From positions 186,001-250,000 of the forward strand of contig NZ_CP146963.1 of NCBI RefSeq assembly GCF_037113525.1: a stretch of DNA of 64,000 nt, given 5' to 3'. This document shows positions 35,182 to 43,580 of the stretch, piece after piece. Each line of letters begins with the position of its first letter. Positions within the stretch are counted from its first letter, which is position 1. This DNA is from Butyrivibrio fibrisolvens (lineage in GTDB: Bacteria > Bacillota > Clostridia > Lachnospirales > Lachnospiraceae). The notes beneath the pieces are model-generated. The model did not search any database. It was given only the letters and a program-made list of their open reading frames with translations, and was not told the DNA's origin. The translations under genes and the position numbers were made by a program.

Positions 35182-36174
35182 ATGGCAGAGATTAACTTAC
35201 ATGGCAGGGATTTTTTGAAACTTTTGGATTTTACTCCCGAGGAGATTGAATATTTATTAGATTTAGCAGCAGATTTTAAGGATAAAAAGAAAAAGGGTAT
35301 TCCTCATAACGAGTATCCAACCAAGAATGTTGCCCTTATTTTTGAGAAGACATCAACTCGTACAAGATGCTCTTTTGAAGTTGCAGCTCATGATCTTGGA
35401 ATGGGTTCGACTTACCTTGAGCCTACAGGTTCACAGATCGGTCATAAGGAAAGTATTGCTGATACAGCAAGAGTACTTGCCAGCATGTATGACGGAATCG
35501 AGTATAGAGGTTTTGATCAGGAGATAGTTGAGACTCTTGCCAAGTATTCCAAGGTGCCTGTATGGAACGGCCTTACTAATGAATTCCATCCAACACAGAT
35601 GCTTGCAGACCTTCTTACTATCAAAGAGCACTTCGGACATCTTAAGGGAATTCACCTGTGCTATCTTGGCGATGCAAGATACAATACAGGTAACTCTCTG
35701 ATGGTTGCATGTGCAAAGATGGGAATGCATTTTACTGCTGTTTCCAATAAGAAATATTATCCGGATCAAAAGCTCATTGATACATGCCTTGAGATTGCAA
35801 AAGAGACCGGAGCGGTAATAGATTTTTCAGAAGATGTTATGGAAGGAACTAAGGGAGCTGACGTTATTGCAACTGACATCTGGGTTTCAATGGGTGAGCC
35901 TGAAGAGGTATGGGAAGAGCGAATCAAAGACCTTTCTCCATACGCAGTTACAAGTGATGTTATGAAGAATGCTGGTGATAAGGCGGTATTTATGCACTGT
36001 CTTCCTTCATATCATGACCTGAATACTAAGATGGGTCAGAAGATCAAGGAAAAATATGGTCTTGATGAAATGGAAGTTACGGATGAAGTCTTTGAATCTG
36101 AGCAGTCTCTTGTGTTTCAGGAAGCCGAAAACAGAATGCACACGATCAAGGCGGTGATGTACGCGACTATTTAA
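35182..36174 (+). CDS. argF: Ornithine carbamoyltransferase
   Basis: A 330-residue enzyme making citrulline from ornithine and carbamoyl phosphate (or the reverse in arginine catabolism, when it is called ArcB). Signatures: carbamoyl phosphate site KTSTRTRCSFEV near 57, HPTQ near 133, ornithine-binding DIWVSMG near 232 and FMHCLPSYHD near 270. AAAGGA lies 9 bases before the chosen ATG; an ATG at 35164 is less likely. No other arginine gene is adjacent, so the direction of use is open. A carbamate-kinase-like gene lies 26 kb away. Confidence 0.95.
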   Translation: MAEINLHGRDFLKLLDFTPEEIEYLLDLAADFKDKKKKGIPHNEYPTKNVALIFEKTSTRTRCSFEVAAHDLGMGSTYLEPTGSQIGHKESIADTARVLASMYDGIEYRGFDQEIVETLAKYSKVPVWNGLTNEFHPTQMLADLLTIKEHFGHLKGIHLCYLGDARYNTGNSLMVACAKMGMHFTAVSNKKYYPDQKLIDTCLEIAKETGAVIDFSEDVMEGTKGADVIATDIWVSMGEPEEVWEERIKDLSPYAVTSDVMKNAGDKAVFMHCLPSYHDLNTKMGQKIKEKYGLDEMEVTDEVFESEQSLVFQEAENRMHTIKAVMYATI

Positions 36175-36183
36175 GCTGTGCCG

Positions 36184-36348
36184 CAGGACAATAAAAAATA
36201 AAATCGTTAGCCTCAGGTGAAAATAACCTTGATTTTTCTAAGGGTCTTAAACGCTTATGTGGACATGCTATACTTCAGCGTTTAAGACCCTAAGAAAAAG
36301 CAAGGTTATTTTCAAAATCGGCTAATGATTTTATTTTTTATTGTCCTG
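36184..36348. repeat. Long inverted repeat, family B copy 1 (165 bp)
   Basis: Arms of about 70 bp from CAGGACAATAAAAAATAAAA to its complement. The conserved top is AAGGGTCTTAAACGCT ... AGCGTTTAAGACCCT around TATGTGGACATGCTATACTT. One internal loop is asymmetric: GCCTCAGGTGAAAA on the left opposes TTTTCAAAATCGGC on the right. The same top and the same internal loop recur at 47681-47841 in the opposite orientation. It lies just after the ornithine carbamoyltransferase stop codon, in the 385-bp gap 36175-36559; the rest shows nothing identified. Confidence 0.9.
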
Positions 36349-36559
36349 ATTCTCAGTTATTGTAATAGTTTGTGTAGTGTCTCATTCTTAATTATCTCAA
36401 TTATTTGGCTGTGTATTTATTTACTACGTTGGAAATGTTGATAATGAGTGAAGTTGCGTAGGAGTGATTATTGCGTATAATTAAGGAGGAATTGGTAGAG
36501 AGATGATGAAAAGGCTTTTATCAGATTCCCAATAGCGTTGTGTATATAAGAGGTCTAGG

Positions 36560-37360
36560 ATGCAGGAAATGACAGAAGGCAAGATTAAAGAATTGCTTAA
36601 TACAAAGTGGGCAGGGCGAAATCTTTATGTGAAGAAGGAAACTGGGTCTACTAATGATGATGCAAAGATGGCAGGGCTTAATGGTGAAGCTCATGGGACA
36701 CTTATTGTTGCAGATGAGCAGACTAAGGGGCGGGGGAGGAATGGAAGGTATTGGCATACGCCTAAAGAGAAGAATGTAGCTATGAGTCTTCTTTTGCATC
36801 CGGAGTCTGATCCTGCTAAGGCGCCTATGCTTACTCTTGTAATGGGGCTTGCACTTGCGCAGGGGATTGAGAAGGTTTGCGGGCAGAAGGTTTCTATTAA
36901 GTGGCCTAATGATATAGTTCTTGATAAGCATAAGTTGTGCGGTATACTTACGGAGATGTATCTGCATGATGGTAAGTGTGATGTTGTTATAGGTGTTGGG
37001 ATCAATGTTAATCAGGAAGAGTTTGCACCTGAAATTGCAGACATGGCTGGGTCTCTTTTCACACAGACAGGTAAAGAGTATGATAGGAATGAGGTCATTG
37101 CTCAGGTCATGAATGCTTTTGAAATAGACTATGATCTTTTCATTGAGAATGAAAATCTGAAGCTTCTGAAAAATGACTATGAAGAGCGTCTCATTAATAA
37201 GGATAAACCGGTGAAAGTGCTTGATCCTAATGGTGAGTATCAGGGAACGGCGCTTGGTATAACGGACACGGGTGAACTTATTGTGGAAAAAGAGGATGGA
37301 AGCAGAGTCGTTATAAATTCAGGCGAAGTGTCTGTGCGTGGATTGTATGGGTATGTCTGA
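36560..37360 (+). CDS. birA: Biotin-protein ligase
   Basis: A 266-residue biotin-[acetyl-CoA-carboxylase] ligase that attaches biotin to carboxylase carrier domains. It lacks the N-terminal helix-turn-helix of regulatory BirA, so it should act only as an enzyme. Motifs: KETGSTNDDAK near 26, the biotinyl-AMP loop KGRGRNGRYWHTP near 56, SIKWPNDIVLDKHKLCGIL near 110 and GVGINVNQ near 143; a small C-terminal SH3-like domain ends the protein. coaX follows 108 bp later on the same strand; the two are often neighbours in bacteria. Confidence 0.95.
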   Translation: MQEMTEGKIKELLNTKWAGRNLYVKKETGSTNDDAKMAGLNGEAHGTLIVADEQTKGRGRNGRYWHTPKEKNVAMSLLLHPESDPAKAPMLTLVMGLALAQGIEKVCGQKVSIKWPNDIVLDKHKLCGILTEMYLHDGKCDVVIGVGINVNQEEFAPEIADMAGSLFTQTGKEYDRNEVIAQVMNAFEIDYDLFIENENLKLLKNDYEERLINKDKPVKVLDPNGEYQGTALGITDTGELIVEKEDGSRVVINSGEVSVRGLYGYV

Positions 37361-37468
37361 GCGGTTCTGTAAATGTGATATTGAATTACATTAATGCAAT
37401 TCTGGACATGTTGATGATAAATCTTTTACCATACTATCTGAAGATAATATAAAAGGAGACGAGTTATC

Positions 37469-38290
37469 ATGAAGAATAAACTGGTACTTGTAGTAGATAT
37501 AGGAAATACAAATTTTACATTCGGAGTTTTCGAAGGCAAGAAGCAGATCGCTACTTTCCGCATGATGTCTCAGAATACACATACTTCTGATGAGTACGGA
37601 ATAGAGCTTATCGCTATGCTGGGTGCTAATGGTATTGAGAAAGAAGATATCGAAGGCATCATAGTAGCCAGCGTTGTGCCTCAGGTAATGCATGCATTTG
37701 TATCAGCGCTTATCAAATATCTGGGCATAAGGCCTTACATAGTAGGTCCCGGGATCAAGACGGGTATCAAGATAACTACAGAAAATCCCAAGGAGATAGG
37801 CCCGGATCTTATAGTAGATGCTGTTGCGGGATTTGAGCTTTACGGCGGCCCTGTCATGGTCATTGACTTTGGAACAGCAACAACTTATGAGATCATTAAT
37901 GAAAAGGGCGAATTCTTTACAGGTGTTATTTCACCGGGAATCAGAATTTCAGCCAAGGCTCTTTGGCAGGATACTGCCAAGCTTCCTGAGATTGAGATAA
38001 GGAAACCTTCATCAATACTGGCTAAAGAAACTATTTCAAGTATGCAGGCTGGTCTCATGTATGGACAAATCGGTCAGACCAAGTATATAATAAGCCGCAT
38101 GAAAGAGGAGTCCGGTCTTACAAACATGAAAGTTGTAGCTACAGGCGGACTTGGAAGAATGCTGGTGGACGATATACCGGAGATTGATGAGTATAATCCT
38201 GCGCTTACACTTGAGGGACTTAGAATTCTTTATGAAAAGAACAGAAAAGTTCAGCCCAAGGAAAGCGATTATGAGGATAATGCAAATTAG
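37469..38290 (+). CDS. coaX: Type III pantothenate kinase
   Basis: A 273-residue first enzyme of coenzyme A synthesis, of the CoaX type (acetate/sugar kinase fold). Motifs: VDIGNTNFTFGVF at 9-21, GPGIKTGIKI near 92, GPDLIVDAVAG near 111, MVIDFGTATTYEII near 128, and VVATGGLGRML near 225. AAAGGAG lies 10 bases before the ATG. Confidence 0.95.
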   Translation: MKNKLVLVVDIGNTNFTFGVFEGKKQIATFRMMSQNTHTSDEYGIELIAMLGANGIEKEDIEGIIVASVVPQVMHAFVSALIKYLGIRPYIVGPGIKTGIKITTENPKEIGPDLIVDAVAGFELYGGPVMVIDFGTATTYEIINEKGEFFTGVISPGIRISAKALWQDTAKLPEIEIRKPSSILAKETISSMQAGLMYGQIGQTKYIISRMKEESGLTNMKVVATGGLGRMLVDDIPEIDEYNPALTLEGLRILYEKNRKVQPKESDYEDNAN

Positions 38291-38293
38291 TGC

Positions 38294-38399
38294 ATGAGGT
38301 TGGGAGTTAATCTTCGATTAACTCCACGAATTGATGGAATAAAATTCCATCAATTACGAACCATTAGATTCTCCTTACAGTAGAATCATGAGGTTGGGA
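38294..38399. repeat. Hairpin repeat cluster before the acidic protein gene
   Basis: Hairpins in order: GGAGTTAAT/GATTAACTCC, AATTGATGGAAT/ATTCCATCAATT, and GATTCT/AGAATC. The stretches 38294-38325 (ATGAGGTTGGG plus first hairpin) and 38363-38399 (ATTAGATTCTCC to GAGGTTGGG) both recur at 39017-39073. The last GAGG is the ribosome site of the next gene. Confidence 0.8.
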
Positions 38400-38400
38400 T

Positions 38401-38994
38401 ATGAGTAATAAAGATTTTGATAACAATGAGATAAAAGAAAATAAGGACGGTATGGCTCCTGATCAGGTAGATGAAGAGATTCATTCAGAGACCCTTGAAG
38501 GTCAGAAGAGAGAGCCTCAGCATCTTATCATCAATAAGGAAACCGGTAAGGTTATAAATGCAAAGACAGGTGAAGAGGTTCAGACTATAGATATCGTTAC
38601 TGAAGATGGAATGCTTGGTTCTGTATCTGCAAGTGGAAGGATCGTCCTTTGCGGTGCCAATGCTTACGAAGAGAAGTATTACTTCAATCCTCTTTTCCGT
38701 AAGGTACCTGAGAGTATCCAGAAAGAGCTTCGTATTATCTGTGTTCTCTATACACAGAATGCCGGCGGCGTCTTTACTATTGAATTTGAAGAAGACGGAA
38801 CCATTACGATGGAGACTAATGCCGACGAAGAAGATATCACTTATGATGAAGTAAGTGCAGGACTTCTTATTGGAGAGATAAGAAGACAGCGTCAGGATCT
38901 TTTCAAGGCACTTGAAACATATTACAAAGTTATAGTGCTTCATCATGATATATCAGAGCTTCTTAATGAAGATGAAACGGATGATGAGGACTAA
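38401..38994 (+). CDS. Acidic conserved protein of unknown function (DUF6145-like)
   Basis: A 197-residue soluble, strongly acidic protein. Residues 1-70 are probably disordered. The core from about 75 (GRIVLCGANAYEEKYYFNPLF, then KELRIICVLYTQNAGGVFTIEFEEDG) resembles a small family common in Lachnospiraceae that I recall as DUF6145; this was not searched. No catalytic motif was seen. The ribosome site GAGG is contributed by the repeat just upstream, and repeats lie on both sides of the gene. dusB follows on the same strand. Function unknown. Confidence 0.75.
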   Translation: MSNKDFDNNEIKENKDGMAPDQVDEEIHSETLEGQKREPQHLIINKETGKVINAKTGEEVQTIDIVTEDGMLGSVSASGRIVLCGANAYEEKYYFNPLFRKVPESIQKELRIICVLYTQNAGGVFTIEFEEDGTITMETNADEEDITYDEVSAGLLIGEIRRQRQDLFKALETYYKVIVLHHDISELLNEDETDDED

Positions 38995-39016
38995 TGAGTT
39001 GAGCTACGCTCAACTC

Positions 39017-39073
39017 ATTAGATTCTCCTTGCAGTCGAATCATGAGGTTGGGCGTTAATCTTCGATTAACTCC
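39017..39073. repeat. Second copy of hairpin repeat after the acidic protein gene
   Basis: Matches parts of 38294-38399: ATTAGATTCTCCTTGCAGT, ATGAGGTTGGG and GTTAATCTTCGATTAAC. It is preceded directly by ATGAGTTGAGC/GCTCAACTCAT over the stop region of the acidic protein gene. Confidence 0.8.
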
Positions 39074-39074
39074 G

Positions 39075-39221
39075 AACATTGATGTTACTAAGTTCCCGAC
39101 ATAGAAGTTCATCCATGAACTTCTAAACATGTCGTAACTACGTCCTGTAGTTCCCGACCTTGAAGTACATCCATGTACTTCAAAACAGGTACTAACTACA
39201 TCCTGTAATTCCATCAATGTT
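39075..39221 (+). repeat. Multi-branched leader of two 58-bp hairpin units before dusB
   Basis: The closing stem AACATTGATG (39075-39084) / CATCAATGTT (39212-39221) encloses two units starting at 39098 and 39156. Each unit has an outer short stem (GACAT/ATGTC in the first), an inner stem around CATCCATG (AGAAGTTCAT/ATGAACTTCT; TGAAGTACAT/ATGTACTTCA) and a small AACTAC-TCCT-GTAGTT hairpin. Stem bases change together between the units. The dusB ribosome site AGAGG begins 8 bases after it. Confidence 0.75.
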
Positions 39222-39240
39222 GAACCAAGAGGTTTGTTTG

Positions 39241-40221
39241 ATGAAATATTATCACGAGCTGCAGATTGGCAGCGTAACGATTCCTAATAATATAATCCTT
39301 GGCCCTATGGCAGGTGTTTCAGACCTGCCATTTCGTTTGCTTTGCCATGAGCAGGGGGCTGGTCTTGTGTGTATGGAAATGGTGTCAGGTAAGGCCATTA
39401 CATACAAGAACAAGAAAACAGGGGACCTTATGGAAATCCATGAAGGTGAGCATCCTGTATCACTCCAGCTTTTTGGTTCGGAACCTGATACGCTTGCTAA
39501 GGCAGCAGAGATGATATCTGGCAGGCCTTTTGACATTCTTGATATCAATATGGGATGTCCTGTTCCCAAGGTTGTATCTAATGGAGAAGGTTCTGCTCTT
39601 ATGAAGAATCCTTCATTAATAGAAGAGCTTGTCAGAAGTGTAAAAAGCGTAACGGATCGTCCTGTAACTGTTAAGATACGAAAAGGATTTACCGATAAAC
39701 GTGTCAACGCAGTAGAGTGCGCACTTGCTGCCCAGGCAGGGGGTGCAGACGCGGTTGCTGTTCATGGTCGTACCAGAGAGCAGTATTATAGCGGTAAAGC
39801 TGACTGGAGCATCATTGCAAAAGTTAAAGAGGCGCTTGATATACCTGTTATAGGTAACGGTGATATCGTAGATTCTGAATCTGCAAAGAGGATGATCGAT
39901 GAGACCGGATGCGATGGCATAATGGTTGCAAGAGCTGCTCAGGGTAATCCCTGGATATTCAGAGAGATAGCCGCAGGCCTTAAGGGAGAAGAGATTCCTG
40001 ATCGTCCAACCAAACATGAAGTATATGATATGATCATGAGACATGCGGACCTTCAGCTTCAGTACAAGGGTGAGTATATCGGAATAAGAGAGATGCGAAA
40101 GCATGTTTCGTGGTATACGACAGGATATCCCAATTCCGCAAAGCTTCGCGATGCTGTTAATGCTATGGAAGATATGGACAGTCTTAGAAAAGCTTGCAGA
40201 GACGTCTTTTTAGCAGAATAA
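39241..40221 (+). CDS. dusB: tRNA dihydrouridine synthase
   Basis: A 326-residue FMN-dependent enzyme that reduces uridine to dihydrouridine in tRNA. TIM-barrel motifs: LGPMAGVSDLPFRLL near 20, the catalytic cysteine in DINMGCPVPKVV near 100, VKIRKGF, AVHGRTREQYYSGKADW near 172, and GNGDIVDSESAKRM; the last 80 residues form the helical tRNA-binding domain. AGAGG lies 8 bases before the chosen ATG; an upstream in-frame ATG at 39217 falls inside the structured repeat. The long structured leader is unusual for this gene. Confidence 0.95.
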   Translation: MKYYHELQIGSVTIPNNIILGPMAGVSDLPFRLLCHEQGAGLVCMEMVSGKAITYKNKKTGDLMEIHEGEHPVSLQLFGSEPDTLAKAAEMISGRPFDILDINMGCPVPKVVSNGEGSALMKNPSLIEELVRSVKSVTDRPVTVKIRKGFTDKRVNAVECALAAQAGGADAVAVHGRTREQYYSGKADWSIIAKVKEALDIPVIGNGDIVDSESAKRMIDETGCDGIMVARAAQGNPWIFREIAAGLKGEEIPDRPTKHEVYDMIMRHADLQLQYKGEYIGIREMRKHVSWYTTGYPNSAKLRDAVNAMEDMDSLRKACRDVFLAE

Positions 40222-40434
40222 AAATAGAATTATACATTATTATATTTTGGAATCATTGATTCAGGAAAACTATGTTATAACAATTACACACTGATAGACA
40301 GGTGAACATTAACAAGATTTGGGATTATCCCTATTGCGTTTTGAAATATATTAATGTAGAATATATCGAGTTCTATACTGCTTAAACGAAATTTGACAAG
40401 AATAATGTTTTAAATAAAGATTTTTAGGAGGCGG

Positions 40435-40929
40435 ATGCAGACCATGGATGAGAAGAAGATTTTAACTTACGAAGGCCTGAAGAGATACGAGGACGAGCTC
40501 GAGAATCTTAAGGTAGTTAAGAGAAAAGAAGTTGCAGAGAAGATCAAAGAAGCTCGTGAGCAGGGTGACCTTTCTGAGAACGCTGAGTATGATGCAGCTA
40601 AAGATGAGCAGCGTGATATCGAAGCTAGAATCGAAGAGCTTGAGAAGATTCTCAAAAATGCAGAAGTTGTAGTTGAAGAAGAAGTTGATCTTGATAAGAT
40701 CTCCATCGGCTGCAAAGTCAAAGTTAAAGATATGGAGCTTGATGAAGAAGTTGTTTATAAGATTGTAGGATCTTCAGAAGCTGATTCACTTAAGGGTAAG
40801 ATCTCTAACGAGTCTCCTGTTGGTAAGGCTCTTATCGGAGCTAAGAAGAACCAGACAGTTAAGGTTGAGACTCAGGTTGGCGTTCTCAAGTTCAAAGTTC
40901 TTGAGATCGAGCGCCCTCAGATCGCTTAA
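40435..40929 (+). CDS. greA: Transcription elongation factor GreA
   Basis: A 164-residue factor that helps stalled RNA polymerase by stimulating transcript cleavage. N-terminal antiparallel coiled coil about 1-80 with the tip motif REQGDLSENAEYDAAKDEQ, then an FKBP-like C-domain. AGGAGG ends only 3 bases before the ATG at 40435; a second in-frame ATG at 40444 is 12 bases away, so the start is not settled. A terminator follows before lysS. Confidence 0.96.
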   Translation: MQTMDEKKILTYEGLKRYEDELENLKVVKRKEVAEKIKEAREQGDLSENAEYDAAKDEQRDIEARIEELEKILKNAEVVVEEEVDLDKISIGCKVKVKDMELDEEVVYKIVGSSEADSLKGKISNESPVGKALIGAKKNQTVKVETQVGVLKFKVLEIERPQIA

Positions 40930-41054
40930 GTTATATCCTGTAAGCGGCTAAGTGTTTAGCTAATAATAGTGTATGACTTCCTGAATACTGTTAGAAATCG
41001 CATTGGCTGCGGATTCTAAGACTTGTGTTTGGGAATGGATGACTCAAAAAGAAG

Positions 41055-41079
41055 GTCCTGTGTTATGCACAGGACTTTT
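41055..41079 (+). terminator. Terminator between greA and lysS
   Basis: GTCCTGTG pairs with CACAGGAC around TTATG, then TTTT. It is 26 bp before the lysS ATG, so it could also act as an attenuator, but no T-box or other aptamer was seen before it. Confidence 0.85.
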
Positions 41080-41105
41080 GTTGCGTAAATAAAGTGAGGT
41101 AAGAA

Positions 41106-43121
41106 ATGGCAGATAACAATCAGCAGAACAAGGGCGCAGCGCCCGCAGAAGAGCAGGACGTAGGAAGGCTTCGTCAGGTAAGACGTGATAAGCTTAAGGA
41201 ATTACAGGATGCCGGTAAGGATCCTTTCCAGATAGTTAAATACGATCAGACACATCACACACAGGAAATCCGTGATAATGTTGAAAAACTTGAGACAGTT
41301 CTTGAAGTTGGAGAAGATGGAAGAACAATCACTCCTTCAAGAGAGTCTGTTCCTGCAGAGAAGATCGTATCAATCGCAGGCCGTATGATGTCCAAGCGTG
41401 TAATGGGTAAGGCATCTTTCTGCAATATCCAGGATAGAGACGGACGTATGCAGGTATATGTATCACGTAACGACCTTGGCGATGAAGCATATGCTGAGTT
41501 CAAGCGTATGGATATCGGTGATATCGTAGGAATCAAGGGTTTTGTTTTCAAGACTAAGACTGGTGAGCTTTCAGTTCATGCATTCGAGCTTACTCTTCTT
41601 TCCAAGTCTCTTATGCCACTTCCTGAGAAGTTCCATGGCCTTACAGATACAGAGACAAGATACAGACAGAGATACGTTGACCTTGTAATGAATGAGGAAG
41701 TTAAAGAGACATTCAAGAAGAGATCAGCTATCCTTCGCGAGATCCGTAACTTCTTATCAGGACGTGATTTCATGGAAGTTGAGACACCTATGCTTGTTGA
41801 AAATGCAGGTGGTGCTGCAGCAAGACCATTCATCACACACTACAACGCACTCGGAGAAGACAGAAAGCTTCGTATCTCTCTTGAGCTTTACCTTAAGAGA
41901 CTTATCGTAGGTGGAATGGAAAGAGTATACGAGATTGGTCGTGTATTCCGTAACGAAGGAACAGATCCTCGTCACAATCCTGAGTTCACACTTATGGAGC
42001 TCTATCAGGCATATACAGATTATGAAGGAATGATGGAACTTACAGAGTCCATGTTCAGATATCTTGCAGAGACTGTATGTGGCACAACTCAGATCACATA
42101 TGGTGATAAGGTCATCGACCTTGGTAAGCCTTTCAAGAGACTTACTATGTCAGATGCTGTTAAAGAATATGCAGGTGTTGATTTCGAGACTATCGAGTCC
42201 GCAGAAGCTGCTATAGCTCTTGCTAAGGAAAAAGGACTTGAGATCGAGCCTGGTCATGATACAAAGGGTGATATCCTTAACCTCTTCTTCGAAGAGTTCT
42301 GTGAAGACAAGATGATCCAGCCTACATTCATCATGGATCACCCTGTTGAGATCTCACCTCTTACAAAGAGAAAGCCTTCAGATCCTTCCAAGGTTGAGCG
42401 TTTCGAGCTCTACATCAATGGTTGGGAAATGTGTAACGCTTATTCAGAGCTTAACGATCCTATCGATCAGAGAGAGCGTTTCAAGGCTCAGGATGCTCTT
42501 GCAGCAGCTGGTGACGAAGAAGCTAACCACACTGATGAAGACTTCCTTAACGCTATGGAGATCGGTATGCCTCCGACAGGTGGTATCGGTTACGGTATAG
42601 ACAGACTTTGCATGCTCCTTACAAATGCACCTAGCATTCGTGACGTACTTCTCTGGCCTGCACTTAAGTCACTTGATCCAAGTGCAAGAAAGGCTGCAGA
42701 AGCTGCTGAGGAGTCAACAGGTTTCTTTACACCTAACAACAAGATCGATTTCTCAAAGGTTAATGTAGAGCCTATGTTCGAAGAAGATGTTGATTTCGAG
42801 ACATTCTCAAAGTCAGACTTCAGAGCAGTTAAGGTTAAGGCTTGTGAAGCTGTAGCTAAGAGCAAGAAGCTCCTTCAGTTCACACTTGATGACGGAACAG
42901 GAAAGGATAGAACAATCCTTTCAGGTATTCATGCATATTATGAGCCGGAAGAACTTGTAGGTAAGACACTTATCGCTATTACAAATCTTCCTCCTCGTGC
43001 AATGATGGGAATTGAGTCTAACGGAATGCTCCTTTCAGCTGTACACACAGAAGAAGGAGAAGAGAAGCTCCACCTTCTCATGGTTGATAACCACATTCCT
43101 GCAGGTGCAAAGTTATACTAA
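41106..43121 (+). CDS. lysS: Lysyl-tRNA synthetase (class II) with C-terminal tRNA-binding domain
   Basis: A 671-residue enzyme charging tRNA-Lys. N-terminal OB anticodon-binding domain about 85-180 (VSIAGRMMSKRVMGKASFCNIQD); class II motif 2 near 275-295 (VYEIGRVFRNEGTDPRHNPEFT) and motif 3 near 490 (MPPTGGIGYGIDRLCMLL). Bacterial LysRS usually ends near 500 residues. Here about 110 extra residues (560-671) form a tRNA-binding domain of the EMAP/Arc1p type (SDFRAVKVKACEAVAKSKKLLQF, ILSGIHAYYEPEELVGKTL), very like the one ending MetRS at 48970. Codon use is biased toward high expression. Confidence 0.97.
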   Translation: MADNNQQNKGAAPAEEQDVGRLRQVRRDKLKELQDAGKDPFQIVKYDQTHHTQEIRDNVEKLETVLEVGEDGRTITPSRESVPAEKIVSIAGRMMSKRVMGKASFCNIQDRDGRMQVYVSRNDLGDEAYAEFKRMDIGDIVGIKGFVFKTKTGELSVHAFELTLLSKSLMPLPEKFHGLTDTETRYRQRYVDLVMNEEVKETFKKRSAILREIRNFLSGRDFMEVETPMLVENAGGAAARPFITHYNALGEDRKLRISLELYLKRLIVGGMERVYEIGRVFRNEGTDPRHNPEFTLMELYQAYTDYEGMMELTESMFRYLAETVCGTTQITYGDKVIDLGKPFKRLTMSDAVKEYAGVDFETIESAEAAIALAKEKGLEIEPGHDTKGDILNLFFEEFCEDKMIQPTFIMDHPVEISPLTKRKPSDPSKVERFELYINGWEMCNAYSELNDPIDQRERFKAQDALAAAGDEEANHTDEDFLNAMEIGMPPTGGIGYGIDRLCMLLTNAPSIRDVLLWPALKSLDPSARKAAEAAEESTGFFTPNNKIDFSKVNVEPMFEEDVDFETFSKSDFRAVKVKACEAVAKSKKLLQFTLDDGTGKDRTILSGIHAYYEPEELVGKTLIAITNLPPRAMMGIESNGMLLSAVHTEEGEEKLHLLMVDNHIPAGAKLY

Positions 43122-43215
43122 TTGAGCGTCCTGTAATTAGTACATGGAAGTGCATAGGAGTTTCTTCTAGAACTCCATATTTCTGGACATGTACTTACTA
43201 CATCCTATAGTAATA
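43121..43215. repeat. Single hairpin of the CATCC/ACATCC repeat class
   Basis: GTACAT (43140) pairs with ATGTAC; the inner stem is GGAGTT/AACTCC; it is followed by TACTACATCCTATAGTA. The layout is that of the units at 39075 and 43414. It begins right at the lysS stop codon. Confidence 0.6.
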
Positions 43216-43224
43216 ATAAGATTG

Positions 43225-43260
43225 CGTCGGTATCCATAGTAGTGGGTACCGGCGTTTTTT
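43225..43260 (+). terminator. Terminator of lysS
   Basis: CGTCGGTATCC pairs (with G-T pairs) with GGGTACCGGCG and is followed by six T. Confidence 0.83.
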
Positions 43261-43413
43261 GTATGCAAATAGCTTTTTTATCAGACTGAAAAGACCGTGT
43301 TAATAGGGAGATCAGAGTATTAATTGCAACTTAAACATCCCTGATTGCAACTTAGTACCTAAAGCATTGTAGGTAGGCTTCTTCTGAGATAACCTATGTC
43401 TATCAGATGGAGA

Positions 43414-43554
43414 TGACATAGAAATACATCCCTGTATTTCTGAACATGTCAGTTTACATCCTGTAAACGAACGACACAGAAATCATTCATGAACAAAGCA
43501 TTTCTGAACTTGTCAGTTTACATCCAATAAATGAATGACATAAAAATATATCTC
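43414..43554. repeat. Tandem hairpin units (59 and 64 bp) with CATCC loops
   Basis: Units begin at 43414, 43473 and (truncated) 43537, each with GACA(T/C)A. Unit 1: GACAT/ATGTC, inner GAAATACA/TGTATTTC with CATCCC loop, then GTTTACATCCTGTAAAC. Unit 2 repeats the plan with an altered inner stem. An inverted pair CTATGTC/GACATAG precedes the array. It fills the second half of the 459-bp gap 43122-43580. The part around 43320-43360 has a short direct repeat ATTGCAACTTA. Confidence 0.75.
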
Positions 43555-43580
43555 ATAAAAAACAAAAAAGGAGCACACAA

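Noticed and set aside
40393..40420. TTGACA-16-TAAAGA as the greA promoter
   Set aside because: The start point would fall on the ribosome site, leaving no leader; the -10 match is weak.
40930..41105. T-box leader before lysS (or in the 76-bp gap before metG)
   Set aside because: The T-box signature (GGGTGGNACCGCG) is absent, and the metG gap is too short.
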